From Bdellovibrio sp. 22V (GTDB taxonomy: Bacteria; Bdellovibrionota; Bdellovibrionia; Bdellovibrionales; Bdellovibrionaceae), in contig NZ_CP125854.1 in assembly GCF_030169785.1 (NCBI RefSeq), positions 2,976,001-3,040,000 on the forward strand: DNA of 64,000 nt. Direction: 5' to 3'. A program made the translations under genes and the position numbers. The stretch's first letter is position 1. Each line of letters begins with the position of its first letter. The notes below the pieces were generated by a model that saw nothing but the letters and a program-made list of their open reading frames with translations, did no database searches and was not told the DNA's origin. Below, one piece after another: positions 27,986 through 37,265 of this stretch.

Positions 27986-28471
27986 ATGAAATGGGTTTTT
28001 CTTGTCACTATTCTTTTTGTTTTGTCGACATCTTCATTTGCCAGCGTAAAAACGCCCGCGTGCATGGATCGCAAAGATCGCATGACGTTTAATGAGAACA
28101 AGGTTCTTGTCTATCGCAATATGATGGAAAAGAAATTCACCGCGCGTGCCTTTGTTAAAGGCGCCATCGTGCGCCTGATGGAAGACCGACAAAAACACAT
28201 TCACTTCGAAGTCGACTTCGACAAAGACTTTTCCACCAGTGACGATCGCATCGAAGTCATCTACAACACCAAATTCGGAGAGATTCCCGATTTCCGCGCC
28301 GGTGATGAGATCATCGCTTGCGGTGACTTTGTGGCGGACCCTTATTCTCCTCACAAAGGCGTGATTCACTGGGTGCATATGAATCCGAAAAAGGGCGGTC
28401 CCCATGAGCACGGTTTTCTTATCATTAACGGCGTCCTGACTGGACAAGTGAATCCCAAGCCGGTGAAGTAA
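27986..28471 (+). CDS. Exported DUF3465-like protein
   Basis: 161 residues with a signal peptide (MKWVFLVTILFVLSTSSFA, then SVK). The C-terminal half has the order GDEIIACGDF, then HKGVIHWVHMNP and GPHEHGFLIINGVL. This resembles DUF3465 proteins, where a GVIHWTH-type motif follows a GD-containing strand. The fold is probably an OB-like barrel, and the conserved His residues could bind metal. No activity is known for the family. Its stop overlaps the start of the next gene (TAATG), so the two are co-translated. Confidence 0.72.
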   Translation: MKWVFLVTILFVLSTSSFASVKTPACMDRKDRMTFNENKVLVYRNMMEKKFTARAFVKGAIVRLMEDRQKHIHFEVDFDKDFSTSDDRIEVIYNTKFGEIPDFRAGDEIIACGDFVADPYSPHKGVIHWVHMNPKKGGPHEHGFLIINGVLTGQVNPKPVK

Positions 28472-29355
28472 TGTCTATCCTTCGCAAAACTCTTTGGGTT
28501 TCTTTCATCCTCACGGCTTGCGCTCCAAGCAAAGAAACTTACCAAACCGATGAGTTGCAAAAGAATGCGGTTATCTATGGCGACGACTCGCGCGCGGAAG
28601 TAAGCGCCGCTTCTTCCGTATATGCTCTCGCAAAAGCCACCGTCACTTTGGTGGAAGAACGCCGGCTCGCTGATAAAAAAACTTTTTGGCAAATAAAAAC
28701 CCCGACACTGCAGCAGTCTTTTCCGCTGTGCCCTGACGAAAAATTTTTAGATCAACCCGCTTTGGGGTTTTGCACAGGTGTTTTAGTGGCGCCGAAGGTT
28801 GTGCTTACGGCCGGTCATTGCGTCACCGCGAAAAACTTCTGCCAGGAAACCCGCTTCCTTTTCGGCTGGACCGCACCGGTGGCAAAAAGTTTGAGCGTTT
28901 CTAAAGACGACGTTTACCTCTGCAAACGCATTCTTAAAAGCACCCTACAGCGGGGAAAGTTGGATTATGCCCTTATCGAGCTTGATCGCGACGTCACGGA
29001 CGTCACACCCGTCACTTTCGCGACAAAAACTTCCGTGACCGTGGGAGAACGAGTTCTGAGCCTTTCGTATCCCTTGGGCCTGCCGTTGAAACAAGACTTC
29101 GGCAAAGTGTTAAGCTACAACGACAGCATGAGTTCGTTTAAGGTGGAGGTTGACACATTTAGTGGCAGCTCCGGCTCTCCGCTTTTCAATGCGCAAGGAG
29201 AGCTTCTGGGAATTCTTAGCACAGGTATGGAAGACATTCTGGAAGATGACATCTATCGCGTTCAGAAAGAAGGCGGCTGCCTTGGCTTCAACCGCTGTCA
29301 GAACGGCACTTGTTTCGGCGAAACCTTTACGAAGGCCTCGCACATTGACCTTTAG
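28471..29355 (+). CDS. Trypsin-like serine protease lipoprotein (S1)
   Basis: 294 residues. A short lipoprotein signal ends in LTAC (Cys at residue 17). The chymotrypsin-type triad is visible: His116 (LTAGHC), Asp165 (LDYALIELD) and Ser234 (GSSGSP). Extra Cys pairs (FCTG/GHC and the C-terminal GGCLGFNRCQNGTC) suggest disulfides. The enzyme should be tethered to a membrane on the periplasmic or outer side and act on proteins there. It is coupled to the upstream DUF3465-like gene by a 1-nt overlap. Confidence 0.88.
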   Translation: MSILRKTLWVSFILTACAPSKETYQTDELQKNAVIYGDDSRAEVSAASSVYALAKATVTLVEERRLADKKTFWQIKTPTLQQSFPLCPDEKFLDQPALGFCTGVLVAPKVVLTAGHCVTAKNFCQETRFLFGWTAPVAKSLSVSKDDVYLCKRILKSTLQRGKLDYALIELDRDVTDVTPVTFATKTSVTVGERVLSLSYPLGLPLKQDFGKVLSYNDSMSSFKVEVDTFSGSSGSPLFNAQGELLGILSTGMEDILEDDIYRVQKEGGCLGFNRCQNGTCFGETFTKASHIDL

Positions 29356-29408
29356 CACTTTTACGAGTCGCTCTTCGTAAGACCTCTATAAAGTAATACA
29401 ATACCGCT

Positions 29409-31547
29409 ATGGATACAAAACGCCTTCCATGGTGGACTTGGGTCGCCCCTTTATTGCTCTTAATGCTAGCTACTTTAGTGAGCGTGCCCTTCACGACTGC
29501 TCAAAGCGTTTATTGGCTCTACTTCCCGATAAATCTTGGCGTGGTGATGGCCCTCTGGTGGGGCCCGCGAGTTCTTATTGCCGTTTATTTAAATGCGCTC
29601 TTTGCCATGCCATTGATCGGACTTCCTAAACCGCAACTCTACCCGCTCTATGCTCTCCCGGAATTGGCAGAGGTTTTTATGGCATACATGCTCGTGCGTG
29701 AACGCTTTAAAAGTCTTTCTTCTTGGAAGCCGACGCCAAAAAATATCAGTCTGTTTTTTGTCTATGGCTTGTTGATTCCCTCCATCGTTGCGTCGTTTGC
29801 GATTCAGGCAATCTTTGTCGCCACAGGCTTCATGCAAAAGGAAGTTTTTCTTTGGAACACTCTCATCACCGCCGTTGGCGATCTGACGGGAGCCGTGTTT
29901 TTGACGTTTCCTCTTTTGATTATTTTTACGCCGTTTTTATACAAGAAAGGTCTTTCTCTTTTTGTCTATCACACGATGCCGCCCCTGCGACTTGAAAAAC
30001 TCACGCGCAAAGAAAAGTTTATGCTGGCCGGAGTGATGGCCGGAAGCCTTGTGCTTGCGTTGTCTTTGCCTCTTTCGCAAACCTGGTACGTGTACGGAAT
30101 TCTTATTCTGATTCTGTCCGCGTGGTATGGACTGTATGCGGCTCTTTTGATTAACACCTGGGTGATGGCGTTGACGATCACTCTGCCGCGCTCATTGAAT
30201 CTGCCGTGGGCGGATGAGCCGGTTTTAATTCAGACACCCGCGACCTTGCTGACTTTATGTTTTTGCTCACTTATTACAGGCGCCGCCGTCAGTTCCTTGA
30301 CCGAAAAAATCGATAAACTGCGCGAAACGGAAGGCGCCTTGAAAGCCGCTCGCGACAGCGCGGAAGAAGCGTCGCAAGCCAAGTCCGAGTTCTTGGCACG
30401 TATGAGCCATGAAATCAGAACTCCTTTAAATTCCGTTCTAGGCATGTTGGAGCTGTTAAAAGAAACCCAGCTTTCCCGTGATCAGGAACGCTATTTGACA
30501 TTATTCAGTCATGCCGGCGAAAATCTTAAAGCGTTGATCAATGACCTTCTGGACTTTTCCAAAATCGAAGCCAAAGCGCTCACCGTTGAAGACGTCAGTT
30601 ACAACTTGCATGCGACTGTGCGCAGTGTTTTTGAAATTCTGCAAATCAAAGCCGAAGAAAAAGGTCTGCGCTTTGAGCTTATGATTGATAAAGAGGTCCC
30701 CGTCTTTCAGCGCGGAGACCCGACCCGTATTCGCCAGGTGCTTTTTAATCTTATTGGAAACGCTTTGAAGTTCACAACCGAAGGCGCGGTTCACGTCGGC
30801 GTGCGCATTGATCGTGAGCAAGGCGAAAAACTTTTGATTGAAGTGCAAGACACGGGAATTGGCATTCCCCGCGAAAAACAAGCCCGACTGTTTTCTCCTT
30901 TTTTTCAGGCGGATCCCGGCATTAACAGAAAATACGGCGGCACCGGCCTAGGGCTTGTGATCTCGAAAAATCTTGTCGAGATCATGGGCGGAAAAATGGA
31001 AATGAAAAGTCTGGCCGGCCGAGGCACAACGTTTCGCATTCTTTTACCGCACCGGCCCGATCTTGCGAGTTCTCAAGAAAAGAAAACCACCGCCCCGATT
31101 CGCTGGAATATTCCCGCAGGAAAACGTTTCCACATTCTTTTAGTCGATGATTCGGAAGACAACCGCGTCCTTATTATTCACTATCTCAAAAATCTTCCCT
31201 TTGCGTGTGACGAAGCCATCAACGGACAAGAGGCGGTCGATAAGTTCAAGCAGAATAAATACGATCTGGTCTTTATGGATATGCAAATGCCTATTATGAC
31301 CGGATACAAAGCGACCGAGACCATTCGCCACTATGAGGAACAGAACGGCTTGCCGCACACACCGATCATCGCCTTGACAGCCACCGCCGTTGTTGAAGAC
31401 CTGGAACGCGCGATCACCTCGGGTTGTGACTCTTATGCCGTGAAACCCGTGAAAAAAAGCGAGATCATTGATATCTTATATCAAAGCTTAACGACAAATA
31501 CGCCCGTCAAGACCGCTTTTAAAGAGCCCCCGTCAGCCACGATCTGA
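29409..31547 (+). CDS. MASE1 hybrid sensor histidine kinase with receiver domain
   Basis: 712 residues. About eight membrane helices (1-290) form a MASE1-type sensor (YWLYFPINLGVVMALWWG). A short coiled-coil linker leads to the HisKA domain with His334 (ARMSHEIRTPLN), then the ATPase domain with N box (LFNLIGNALKFT), G1 (DTGIGIP) and G2 (GGTGLGL). The C-terminal receiver (about 575-700) has the acidic pair (LLVDDSED), Asp624 (FMDMQMP) and the switch Thr/Lys (ALTATA, AVKPV). All key residues are present, so it can autophosphorylate and pass phosphate to its own receiver. The output partner is not nearby. Its last 67 bp overlap the convergent thioesterase gene. Confidence 0.93.
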   Translation: MDTKRLPWWTWVAPLLLLMLATLVSVPFTTAQSVYWLYFPINLGVVMALWWGPRVLIAVYLNALFAMPLIGLPKPQLYPLYALPELAEVFMAYMLVRERFKSLSSWKPTPKNISLFFVYGLLIPSIVASFAIQAIFVATGFMQKEVFLWNTLITAVGDLTGAVFLTFPLLIIFTPFLYKKGLSLFVYHTMPPLRLEKLTRKEKFMLAGVMAGSLVLALSLPLSQTWYVYGILILILSAWYGLYAALLINTWVMALTITLPRSLNLPWADEPVLIQTPATLLTLCFCSLITGAAVSSLTEKIDKLRETEGALKAARDSAEEASQAKSEFLARMSHEIRTPLNSVLGMLELLKETQLSRDQERYLTLFSHAGENLKALINDLLDFSKIEAKALTVEDVSYNLHATVRSVFEILQIKAEEKGLRFELMIDKEVPVFQRGDPTRIRQVLFNLIGNALKFTTEGAVHVGVRIDREQGEKLLIEVQDTGIGIPREKQARLFSPFFQADPGINRKYGGTGLGLVISKNLVEIMGGKMEMKSLAGRGTTFRILLPHRPDLASSQEKKTTAPIRWNIPAGKRFHILLVDDSEDNRVLIIHYLKNLPFACDEAINGQEAVDKFKQNKYDLVFMDMQMPIMTGYKATETIRHYEEQNGLPHTPIIALTATAVVEDLERAITSGCDSYAVKPVKKSEIIDILYQSLTTNTPVKTAFKEPPSATI

Positions 31548-31933
31548 GACTTTAAGGTCCCTTTTACTTTTTTGTTTTTGACGAGTTCGTCATAGAAAGC
31601 GTTTTCCTCTTCGCGCGAAGGGAAAGCACAGATGATTTCAAAATCGGATTCTACAGGGCGAAGATACTGAATGTCCCCTTTGGCGATAACGATGTTTTCC
31701 GTCGGAATCTGGCGTGCATGCAGCCCTGCCAAAACCAGAGCGTAAGCCGCCATCACTGCCGTCGCATACTGACTGCCACCGAATGCCGTGCCTTTGTGAT
31801 TTTTATTCTTTTCCAAGGAAACGCGGAAACGCACTTTCTCAGAATTGATTTCAAGAACCTCAATTCCGAGATGCTCATACAGCGTGATTTTATTTTTAAG
31901 AGTCGCTATGAGCTCTTCCGCATTTACTTCCAT
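31481..31933 (-). CDS. Hotdog-fold thioesterase, YiiD C-terminal type
   Basis: 150 residues. The central segment NHKGTAFGGSQYATAVMAAY matches the hotdog thioesterase pattern in which a G-T-x-F-G-G loop starts the long helix. Together with the downstream strands (IVIAKGDIQYLRPV) it fits the thioesterase domain found at the C terminus of YiiD. Likely reaction: hydrolysis of an acyl-CoA or acyl-ACP in the cytoplasm; substrate unknown. The start overlaps the 3' end of the rhodanese-like gene by 10 bp, so the two are translationally coupled. Its 3' end overlaps the convergent hybrid kinase gene by 67 bp. Confidence 0.82.
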   Translation of the reverse strand: MEVNAEELIATLKNKITLYEHLGIEVLEINSEKVRFRVSLEKNKNHKGTAFGGSQYATAVMAAYALVLAGLHARQIPTENIVIAKGDIQYLRPVESDFEIICAFPSREEENAFYDELVKNKKVKGTLKSQIVADGGSLKAVLTGVFVVKL

Positions 31934-32769
31934 TGCTCGTAACCTCCGGCAAAGTTACGCACTTTTTTATAACCAAGATAATTGAGAGCATAAACGGCAG
32001 CTCCTGAACGAACGCCGTGATTGCTAATCACCAGAATTTGCGAATCTTTGCCAATGCCTTTTTCTGAAAGCAGTCGTTCTGATTGCTTGCGTGGCAAACC
32101 TTTTTCGTCAAAAAACTCTTTCCATTCCACATTTACAACGCCGGCTTTGACACCTTTGATTTGGGAAAGGTTGCGCAAAGCAAACTCCTGGCTGGAACGC
32201 ACATCAAGAATCACTAAAGGACTTTCTGTACTTTGCGCCAAAGTTTTAAAGTCTTTGAAATCAATCATCAGTTCTTCATGCACTTGCGGCTTCCAGTACG
32301 GTTTATTTTTCACCGCGGGAACTTCTTTCGTCGGATTTATTTGGCGGTAAGAATTGTGAGCCAAGGTATAGACATCTTTGACGCCAAGAACCTTCAGTGT
32401 CCACGCGACACGTCCCTCTTCACCTTGTCCCTGAGCACCTTTGCCGAGAACAAGAACCTTCGTTTCGGGATCAATTCCGATAAGAGATAAACGACGAGCG
32501 ATCGCAAACAAATCATTCTGCAAAACACCGCGGGACTTCGGATTCTGCTGAGAGAAATCCTCCCAACGCACATTGATCGCTCCGGGTACATGCGCAAGGT
32601 TGAATTCAAATGCGGGACGCGCATCGAGAATCACAGGCAAACCCTTTATAAGGCTTTCTGCCGTGACGTTTTCGCCCATGACCGGTTCTTGGTTAACAAC
32701 CTTTGTCGGTTTTTGCTGACACGCCATCATTGTGAAAACTGTGAGCAAGCTCAGCGCTATGTATTTCAT
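31924..32769 (-). CDS. Tandem rhodanese-like lipoprotein lacking catalytic Cys
   Basis: The ATG at 32769 is chosen because GAGG lies about 9 nt upstream and a clean lipoprotein signal follows (MKYIALSLLTVFTMMAC); the frame extends 9 codons further. Two rhodanese domains are visible: VILDARPAFEFNLAHVPGAI and VILDVRSSQEFALRN, the second ending in the typical NFAGGYEQW. The catalytic Cys that should open each active-site loop is absent. Loop 1 reads VLGKGAQGQGEEGR, and loop 2 reads VISNHGVRSG with Asn in place of Cys. It therefore should not work as a thiosulfate sulfurtransferase; a binding role in the envelope is more likely. A terminator separates it from lysS upstream. Confidence 0.85.
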   Translation of the reverse strand: MKYIALSLLTVFTMMACQQKPTKVVNQEPVMGENVTAESLIKGLPVILDARPAFEFNLAHVPGAINVRWEDFSQQNPKSRGVLQNDLFAIARRLSLIGIDPETKVLVLGKGAQGQGEEGRVAWTLKVLGVKDVYTLAHNSYRQINPTKEVPAVKNKPYWKPQVHEELMIDFKDFKTLAQSTESPLVILDVRSSQEFALRNLSQIKGVKAGVVNVEWKEFFDEKGLPRKQSERLLSEKGIGKDSQILVISNHGVRSGAAVYALNYLGYKKVRNFAGGYEQWK

Positions 32770-32794
32770 CGAAAAACCTCGGTGTTCAAAAATC

Positions 32795-32820
32795 AAAAAG
32801 GGAGCTTGCGCTCCCTTTTT
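32795..32820 (-). terminator. Intrinsic terminator after lysS
   Basis: AAAAAGGGAGC and GCTCCCTTTTT form a perfect 11-bp stem with a 4-nt loop; T-runs on both sides make it work in either direction. It sits 3 bp after the lysS stop and ends the aldolase-lysS transcript. Confidence 0.88.
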
Positions 32821-32823
32821 ATT

Positions 32824-34302
32824 TTACTTCGTAATTCTCATCGTCGGGAAGAAAATGATGTCTCGGATACTTGGACGATCCGTCATTATCATCACGATAC
32901 GTTCAATTCCGATACCCACGCCACCCGTTGGCGGCATGCCGGCATCAATCGCCAACAAGAAATCTTCATCCATAGGATGCGCTTCTTCGTCATTAGCACG
33001 ATTGGCTTCTTGTTCTTTCAAACGAGCTAACTGATCTTCTGGATCATTCAACTCCGAGTAAGCATTGCCGATTTCCATACAAGCTGCGAATGGTTCAAAA
33101 CGCTCAACCAGACGGTTGTCGCGACGGTGAATCTTCGTCAATGGCGAAATCTCGACCGGATGATCCAAAACGAACGTCGGTTGCCACAAGTGCTGTTCTG
33201 CCGTGAGTTCGAAAAGCTCCATGATCATTTCGCCTTTTTTACCAGGCTTTTCAATGTCGCCACCGTTTTTACGGATCGCTTGGAACAATTCTTCCTCTGT
33301 GGCCTTATCGGGATCGATGCCTGCGTACTCGCGAACACCGTCAAAGACCGTCAAACGTCTCCACGGCGGAGTGAAGTCGATCTCTTTTCCTTGATAAGAC
33401 ACTTTCATGCTGCCAGTGATTTTCAAAGCCAAAGACGAAATCAACTCTTCAAACTGTTTCATTTGATAGTTGTAGTCTGTATAAGCCTCGTAGAACTCCA
33501 GCAATGCGAACTCAGGATTGTGAGTGCGATCGATACCTTCGTTACGGAAGTTTTTAGAGATCTCGTAAACTTTTTCAAAACCGCCTACGATCAGGCGCTT
33601 CAAATAAAGCTCTGGAGAAATTCTCATGTAAAGCTTCATGTCCAAAGCTTTGTGGTGAGTCGTGAAAGGCGTTGCCGCAGCTCCACCGTAAACCGGTTGA
33701 AGCGTCGGTGTTTCCACTTCCATAAATCCGCGGTCATCCAAGAAACGACGAATTTCTTTGATGATCTTAGAGCGTGTTTCAAAGACCTTGCGTGAATCCG
33801 CATCGGAGATCAAATCCAAGTGTCTGTGACGGTACTTGATCTCGATATCTTGCACGCCGTGGAATTTTTCTGGAAGAGGCTCGATCGTCTTCGTCAAAAT
33901 TTGGAAGCTCTTCGCGTAAATCGAGAACTCGCCTTTTTGCGACTTAAATACAAAGCCGTCGATACCAACGATATCCCCCAAGTCCACCAAGTTGAACGCT
34001 TCACGGTCTTGCTCTGAAAGCTCTTCCGTTTTCACGTAAACTTGCACAGTGCCTGTTTGATCCTGGATATTAAAGAAAGACGCTTTACCCATCATACGCA
34101 AAGTCATCAAGCGCCCTGCGATACGATAAGCGAACTCCGGCTTCTTTTCGCCTGGCTGAAGAGTCGCCGCATGTTCTGCCACGACTTCGGAGATCTTCGC
34201 TTTATTTTCGAAAACGTACGGGTACGGATTGATGCCCTTCTCGCGAAGAGCATGCAATTTTTTACGTTTTTCGGCTCTTAATGGATTTTCATGAATACTC
34301 AT
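32824..34302 (-). CDS. lysS: Lysyl-tRNA synthetase, class II
   Basis: Charges tRNA-Lys. The 492-residue protein has an N-terminal OB-fold anticodon domain (about 60-150, YRIAGRLMTLRMMGKASF) and the class II catalytic core. Motif 2 reads FRNEGIDRTHNPEF. Motif 3 reads GIGIERIVMIMTDRPSIRD and continues to the C terminus. Normal length. The start ATG overlaps the aldolase stop by one base (TAATG), so the two genes form an operon. Confidence 0.97.
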   Translation of the reverse strand: MSIHENPLRAEKRKKLHALREKGINPYPYVFENKAKISEVVAEHAATLQPGEKKPEFAYRIAGRLMTLRMMGKASFFNIQDQTGTVQVYVKTEELSEQDREAFNLVDLGDIVGIDGFVFKSQKGEFSIYAKSFQILTKTIEPLPEKFHGVQDIEIKYRHRHLDLISDADSRKVFETRSKIIKEIRRFLDDRGFMEVETPTLQPVYGGAAATPFTTHHKALDMKLYMRISPELYLKRLIVGGFEKVYEISKNFRNEGIDRTHNPEFALLEFYEAYTDYNYQMKQFEELISSLALKITGSMKVSYQGKEIDFTPPWRRLTVFDGVREYAGIDPDKATEEELFQAIRKNGGDIEKPGKKGEMIMELFELTAEQHLWQPTFVLDHPVEISPLTKIHRRDNRLVERFEPFAACMEIGNAYSELNDPEDQLARLKEQEANRANDEEAHPMDEDFLLAIDAGMPPTGGVGIGIERIVMIMTDRPSIRDIIFFPTMRITK

Positions 34303-35225
34303 TACAGTTTTTTCCCTGCGAATGCTTCCATCACGTTGTGCAACAATTGAATCGCTTCTTTTTTAGGACGTTGGAATGCATTACGGCCCATGATGGAACC
34401 GAAGCCGCCACCTTGAGCAAGCTCCGTCACTTCTTTCAAGATATCTTCCGTGCCTTTAGCTTCGCCACCAGAGAAGATCACGATGCGTTTGCCGTTGAAA
34501 GAAGACTGAACAACGTGACGAGCACGGTCTGCCAATGTCGCTACTTTAATGCCTTGTTCTTGGTAAACTTTCGCAGCCGCTGCTTGTTCGATGTGCGCAG
34601 TTGGCGGTTTTACCTTGATGATGTGAGCGCCCAATTGAGCGGCGATGTGAGCGGCATAAGCAATCACGTCGATCGCAGTTTCACCTTCTTTAGAAATTTG
34701 TTCACCACGCGCGTAAGACCAGATCACAACGACCAGACCCGCTTGTTTCGCCAAACGAGACGCTTCCGCGATCTCTTCGTACATGTGCTTGCGTTCGCCA
34801 GATCCCGGGTAGATTGTGAAACCAATTCCCGCACAACCCAATCGCAAAGCATCGTCAATGTAAGACGTCAATGCAGAGATTGGACGTTTATCGCCGTAAA
34901 GTGTGTCAGAGTTGTTGATTTTCAAGATCAAAGGAATTTCGCCGGCATAGTCGCGAGCAATAGCTTCGATCGCGCCGAGTGGAGCCGCGTAGGCGTTGCA
35001 ACCTGATTCGATCGCAAGTTCTACGTGGTACGCAGGATCGTATCCATCTGGATTTTTCGCAAAAGAACGAGCAGGACCATGTTCAAAACCTTGATCCACT
35101 GGCAAAATCACCAACTTACCTGTGCCGGCAAGTTTACCGTGATTCATCATGCGAGCTAAATTCGTAAGTACTCCTGGGTTGTCAGCTCCGTACCAGCTTA
35201 AAATCTCTCTAACTCTTGGCGTCAT
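34302..35225 (-). CDS. Class I fructose-bisphosphate aldolase, DhnA/FbaB type
   Basis: 307 residues. Reversible cleavage of fructose 1,6-bisphosphate in glycolysis/gluconeogenesis, by a Schiff-base mechanism. The family order is clear: LPVDQGFEHGPARSF, LKINNSDTLYG, GFTIYPGSGERKHMYEE, then IIKVKPP, whose Lys204 or Lys206 is the expected Schiff-base lysine, and IVIFSGGEAKG with GGGFGSIMGRNAFQRP for phosphate binding. The start ATG follows AGGAGAT. Transcribed with lysS, divergent from the nfu gene. Confidence 0.93.
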   Translation of the reverse strand: MTPRVREILSWYGADNPGVLTNLARMMNHGKLAGTGKLVILPVDQGFEHGPARSFAKNPDGYDPAYHVELAIESGCNAYAAPLGAIEAIARDYAGEIPLILKINNSDTLYGDKRPISALTSYIDDALRLGCAGIGFTIYPGSGERKHMYEEIAEASRLAKQAGLVVVIWSYARGEQISKEGETAIDVIAYAAHIAAQLGAHIIKVKPPTAHIEQAAAAKVYQEQGIKVATLADRARHVVQSSFNGKRIVIFSGGEAKGTEDILKEVTELAQGGGFGSIMGRNAFQRPKKEAIQLLHNVMEAFAGKKL

Positions 35226-35372
35226 CTCTATCTCCTGTTGTTCTTAGAAAAGTCCAGTGCGCCAAGAATTTATTGAGTTTTTCCCATATAATCAAGTGCG
35301 TCTCAGAGATTAACACGCTTGGCAGAAGACACTCTGTGATATACTGTTCGCTCTGTCCGCATTGAGGTTCCT

Positions 35373-35933
35373 ATGAATATGAGCACAAATAACCAAGTCA
35401 CTTTCGAATCCACCCCTAATCCAGCGACAATGAAGTTCTTGCTTCACCGCCAGGTCACGGCGGAAGGCTTTGATTGCCCGACAGCTCAAGAGGCCGAACG
35501 TTCGCCTTTGGCTTCAAAGATTTTTGGCTTTCCTTGGACAAGCTCAGTTTATGTAGGTCCTGATTTCATCACTGTGACAAAACAAGACTGGGTCGACTGG
35601 GAGCTTTTGGCGCAGCCGTTGAGCGGCTTGATCCAAGAGCATTTGGATCGCAATGAGCCGATCGTTGTCGAATTTGTGGCGGCTCCGGAAGATGACGAAA
35701 ATGACTCTCCGATGGTTCGTAATATCAAGTCGGTACTCAATCGCGAAATCCGTCCTGTTGTTGCATTGGATGGCGGCGATATCGTGTTCTATAAATACGA
35801 AAACAATATTCTTTATATCCACATGAAGGGCGCTTGCTCGGGATGCCCAAGTTCGTCGATCACTCTGAAAGAGGGTATCGAAACGCGCATGAAAGAACTT
35901 TTCCCGGAGATTCAAGAAGTTGTCGCGGTCTAA
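35373..35933 (+). CDS. Nfu-type iron-sulfur cluster carrier
   Basis: 186 residues: an N-terminal Nfu_N domain (about 8-95, ESTPNPATMKF, TSSVYVGPDFITVTK) and a C-terminal NifU-like domain with the cluster-binding CxxC (KGACSGCPSS). Such proteins carry a 4Fe-4S cluster and hand it to target enzymes. The first ATG is preceded by GAGG; a second in-frame ATG two codons later is also possible. The next gene starts inside the last 14 bases. Confidence 0.92.
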   Translation: MNMSTNNQVTFESTPNPATMKFLLHRQVTAEGFDCPTAQEAERSPLASKIFGFPWTSSVYVGPDFITVTKQDWVDWELLAQPLSGLIQEHLDRNEPIVVEFVAAPEDDENDSPMVRNIKSVLNREIRPVVALDGGDIVFYKYENNILYIHMKGACSGCPSSSITLKEGIETRMKELFPEIQEVVAV

Positions 35934-37263
35934 GTTTCTTCACGAAAGCAAGTTCCTTGCTAAACTCGCAGGTCCCATTGTTGTCGGTCAGGTTGGTCAA
36001 AACCTGATCACACTTGCCGACACTATCATGGTCGGTAAGCTCGGTCCCGCCGCTTTAGGGGCTTCCGCTTTCGCCGGAAGCGTCTTTATCGTCTTTCTTA
36101 TTTTTGGTATCGGGATGCTTTCCCCGCTCACGGCGTTGTTTGCGCGCATGCAGGGACAGGAAAACTATCCTTACGGCGGCACGCTCTTAAAACACAGCGT
36201 GGTCATCGCCCTCGGCATTAGTTTTTTTACGATAGGCCTTCTTTATATTTTATTGCCGAATCTGCATCTCTTCGGGCAAACGCCTGAAGTTTTGGCTTTG
36301 GGAAAAGGTTTTTTTCAAATCACGATTTGGTCTGTTTTGCCGAGCTTGATTTATCAAACTTATAAACAGTTCACAGACGGCATCGGTAAAACCAAAGTTT
36401 CGATGTACGTGATGCTCTTTGGAGTTATCTTTAACGTTCTTGGAAATTACATTCTCATTTATGGTAAATGGGGATTTCCAGAGCTGGGCCTCAACGGTGC
36501 TGCGTGGGCGACTCTCATTGCGCGTGTTGCGATGGCGTTGATCATGATAGCTTACGTGCATTTCCACCCGCACTTTCATCACTACCTTACGGAAAGATGG
36601 ACGCATCGTTTTGATCACCACTTGATGAAGAATATTTTGCGTTTGGGGATTCCGAACGGCCTCACTTACCTTTTCGAAGTCGGTGCTTTTTCTTCCGCGG
36701 CTGTGATGATGGGTTGGTTCGGAGCAACACCTCTGGCCGCTCACCAAATTACGATCAGCTTGGCCAGCACAAGCTTCCTTATCACGCTGGGCATTGGCAT
36801 CGCCGCAAGCATCCGTGTCGGTTATGAGTTAGGGCGCGGAGATTACAGCCTCGCACGTTTTGCGGGATTCACCGCGATCAAGCTTGGCGGAGCTTATATG
36901 AGCTTGTGTGCTTTGGGTTTCTTCTTTCTTCGTCACTGGTTCCCGACAATCTATGTGAAAGATGAAGACGTGATCATGTGGGCCGCCCAGTTCTTTATCG
37001 TGGTTGCGATTTTTGAAATCTTCGATGGAATTCAGGCCGTCGCAATCGGCGCTCTGCGCGGAATGAGTGATACGCAGTGGCCGAGTGTGATCGCGTTCTT
37101 TGCTTACTGGATTATGGGTCTTCCACTTGGTTATTTGCTCGCCTTTCATTTAGGCGTTGGCCCCGTGGGAATTTGGATTGGCCTTCTTGTCGGATTGATC
37201 TTCGCCTCTGTTTTATTGACGTGGCGTTTTCATATTCTTAGCAATCGCTTTATCACAAAATAA
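35920..37263 (+). CDS. MATE-family multidrug/sodium antiporter
   Basis: 447 residues with about twelve membrane helices and the MATE pattern in both halves (LAGPIVVGQVGQNLITLADT, then LRLGIPNGLTYLFEVGAFSS). The family exports drugs or metabolites against Na+ or H+. It begins with a TTG at 35920, 10 nt after GGAG and within the last codons of the nfu gene, so translation is probably coupled. Its stop is 2 bp from the stop of the convergent lipoprotein gene. Substrate unknown. Confidence 0.92.
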   Translation: MSRSKFLHESKFLAKLAGPIVVGQVGQNLITLADTIMVGKLGPAALGASAFAGSVFIVFLIFGIGMLSPLTALFARMQGQENYPYGGTLLKHSVVIALGISFFTIGLLYILLPNLHLFGQTPEVLALGKGFFQITIWSVLPSLIYQTYKQFTDGIGKTKVSMYVMLFGVIFNVLGNYILIYGKWGFPELGLNGAAWATLIARVAMALIMIAYVHFHPHFHHYLTERWTHRFDHHLMKNILRLGIPNGLTYLFEVGAFSSAAVMMGWFGATPLAAHQITISLASTSFLITLGIGIAASIRVGYELGRGDYSLARFAGFTAIKLGGAYMSLCALGFFFLRHWFPTIYVKDEDVIMWAAQFFIVVAIFEIFDGIQAVAIGALRGMSDTQWPSVIAFFAYWIMGLPLGYLLAFHLGVGPVGIWIGLLVGLIFASVLLTWRFHILSNRFITK

Positions 37264-37265
37264 TT

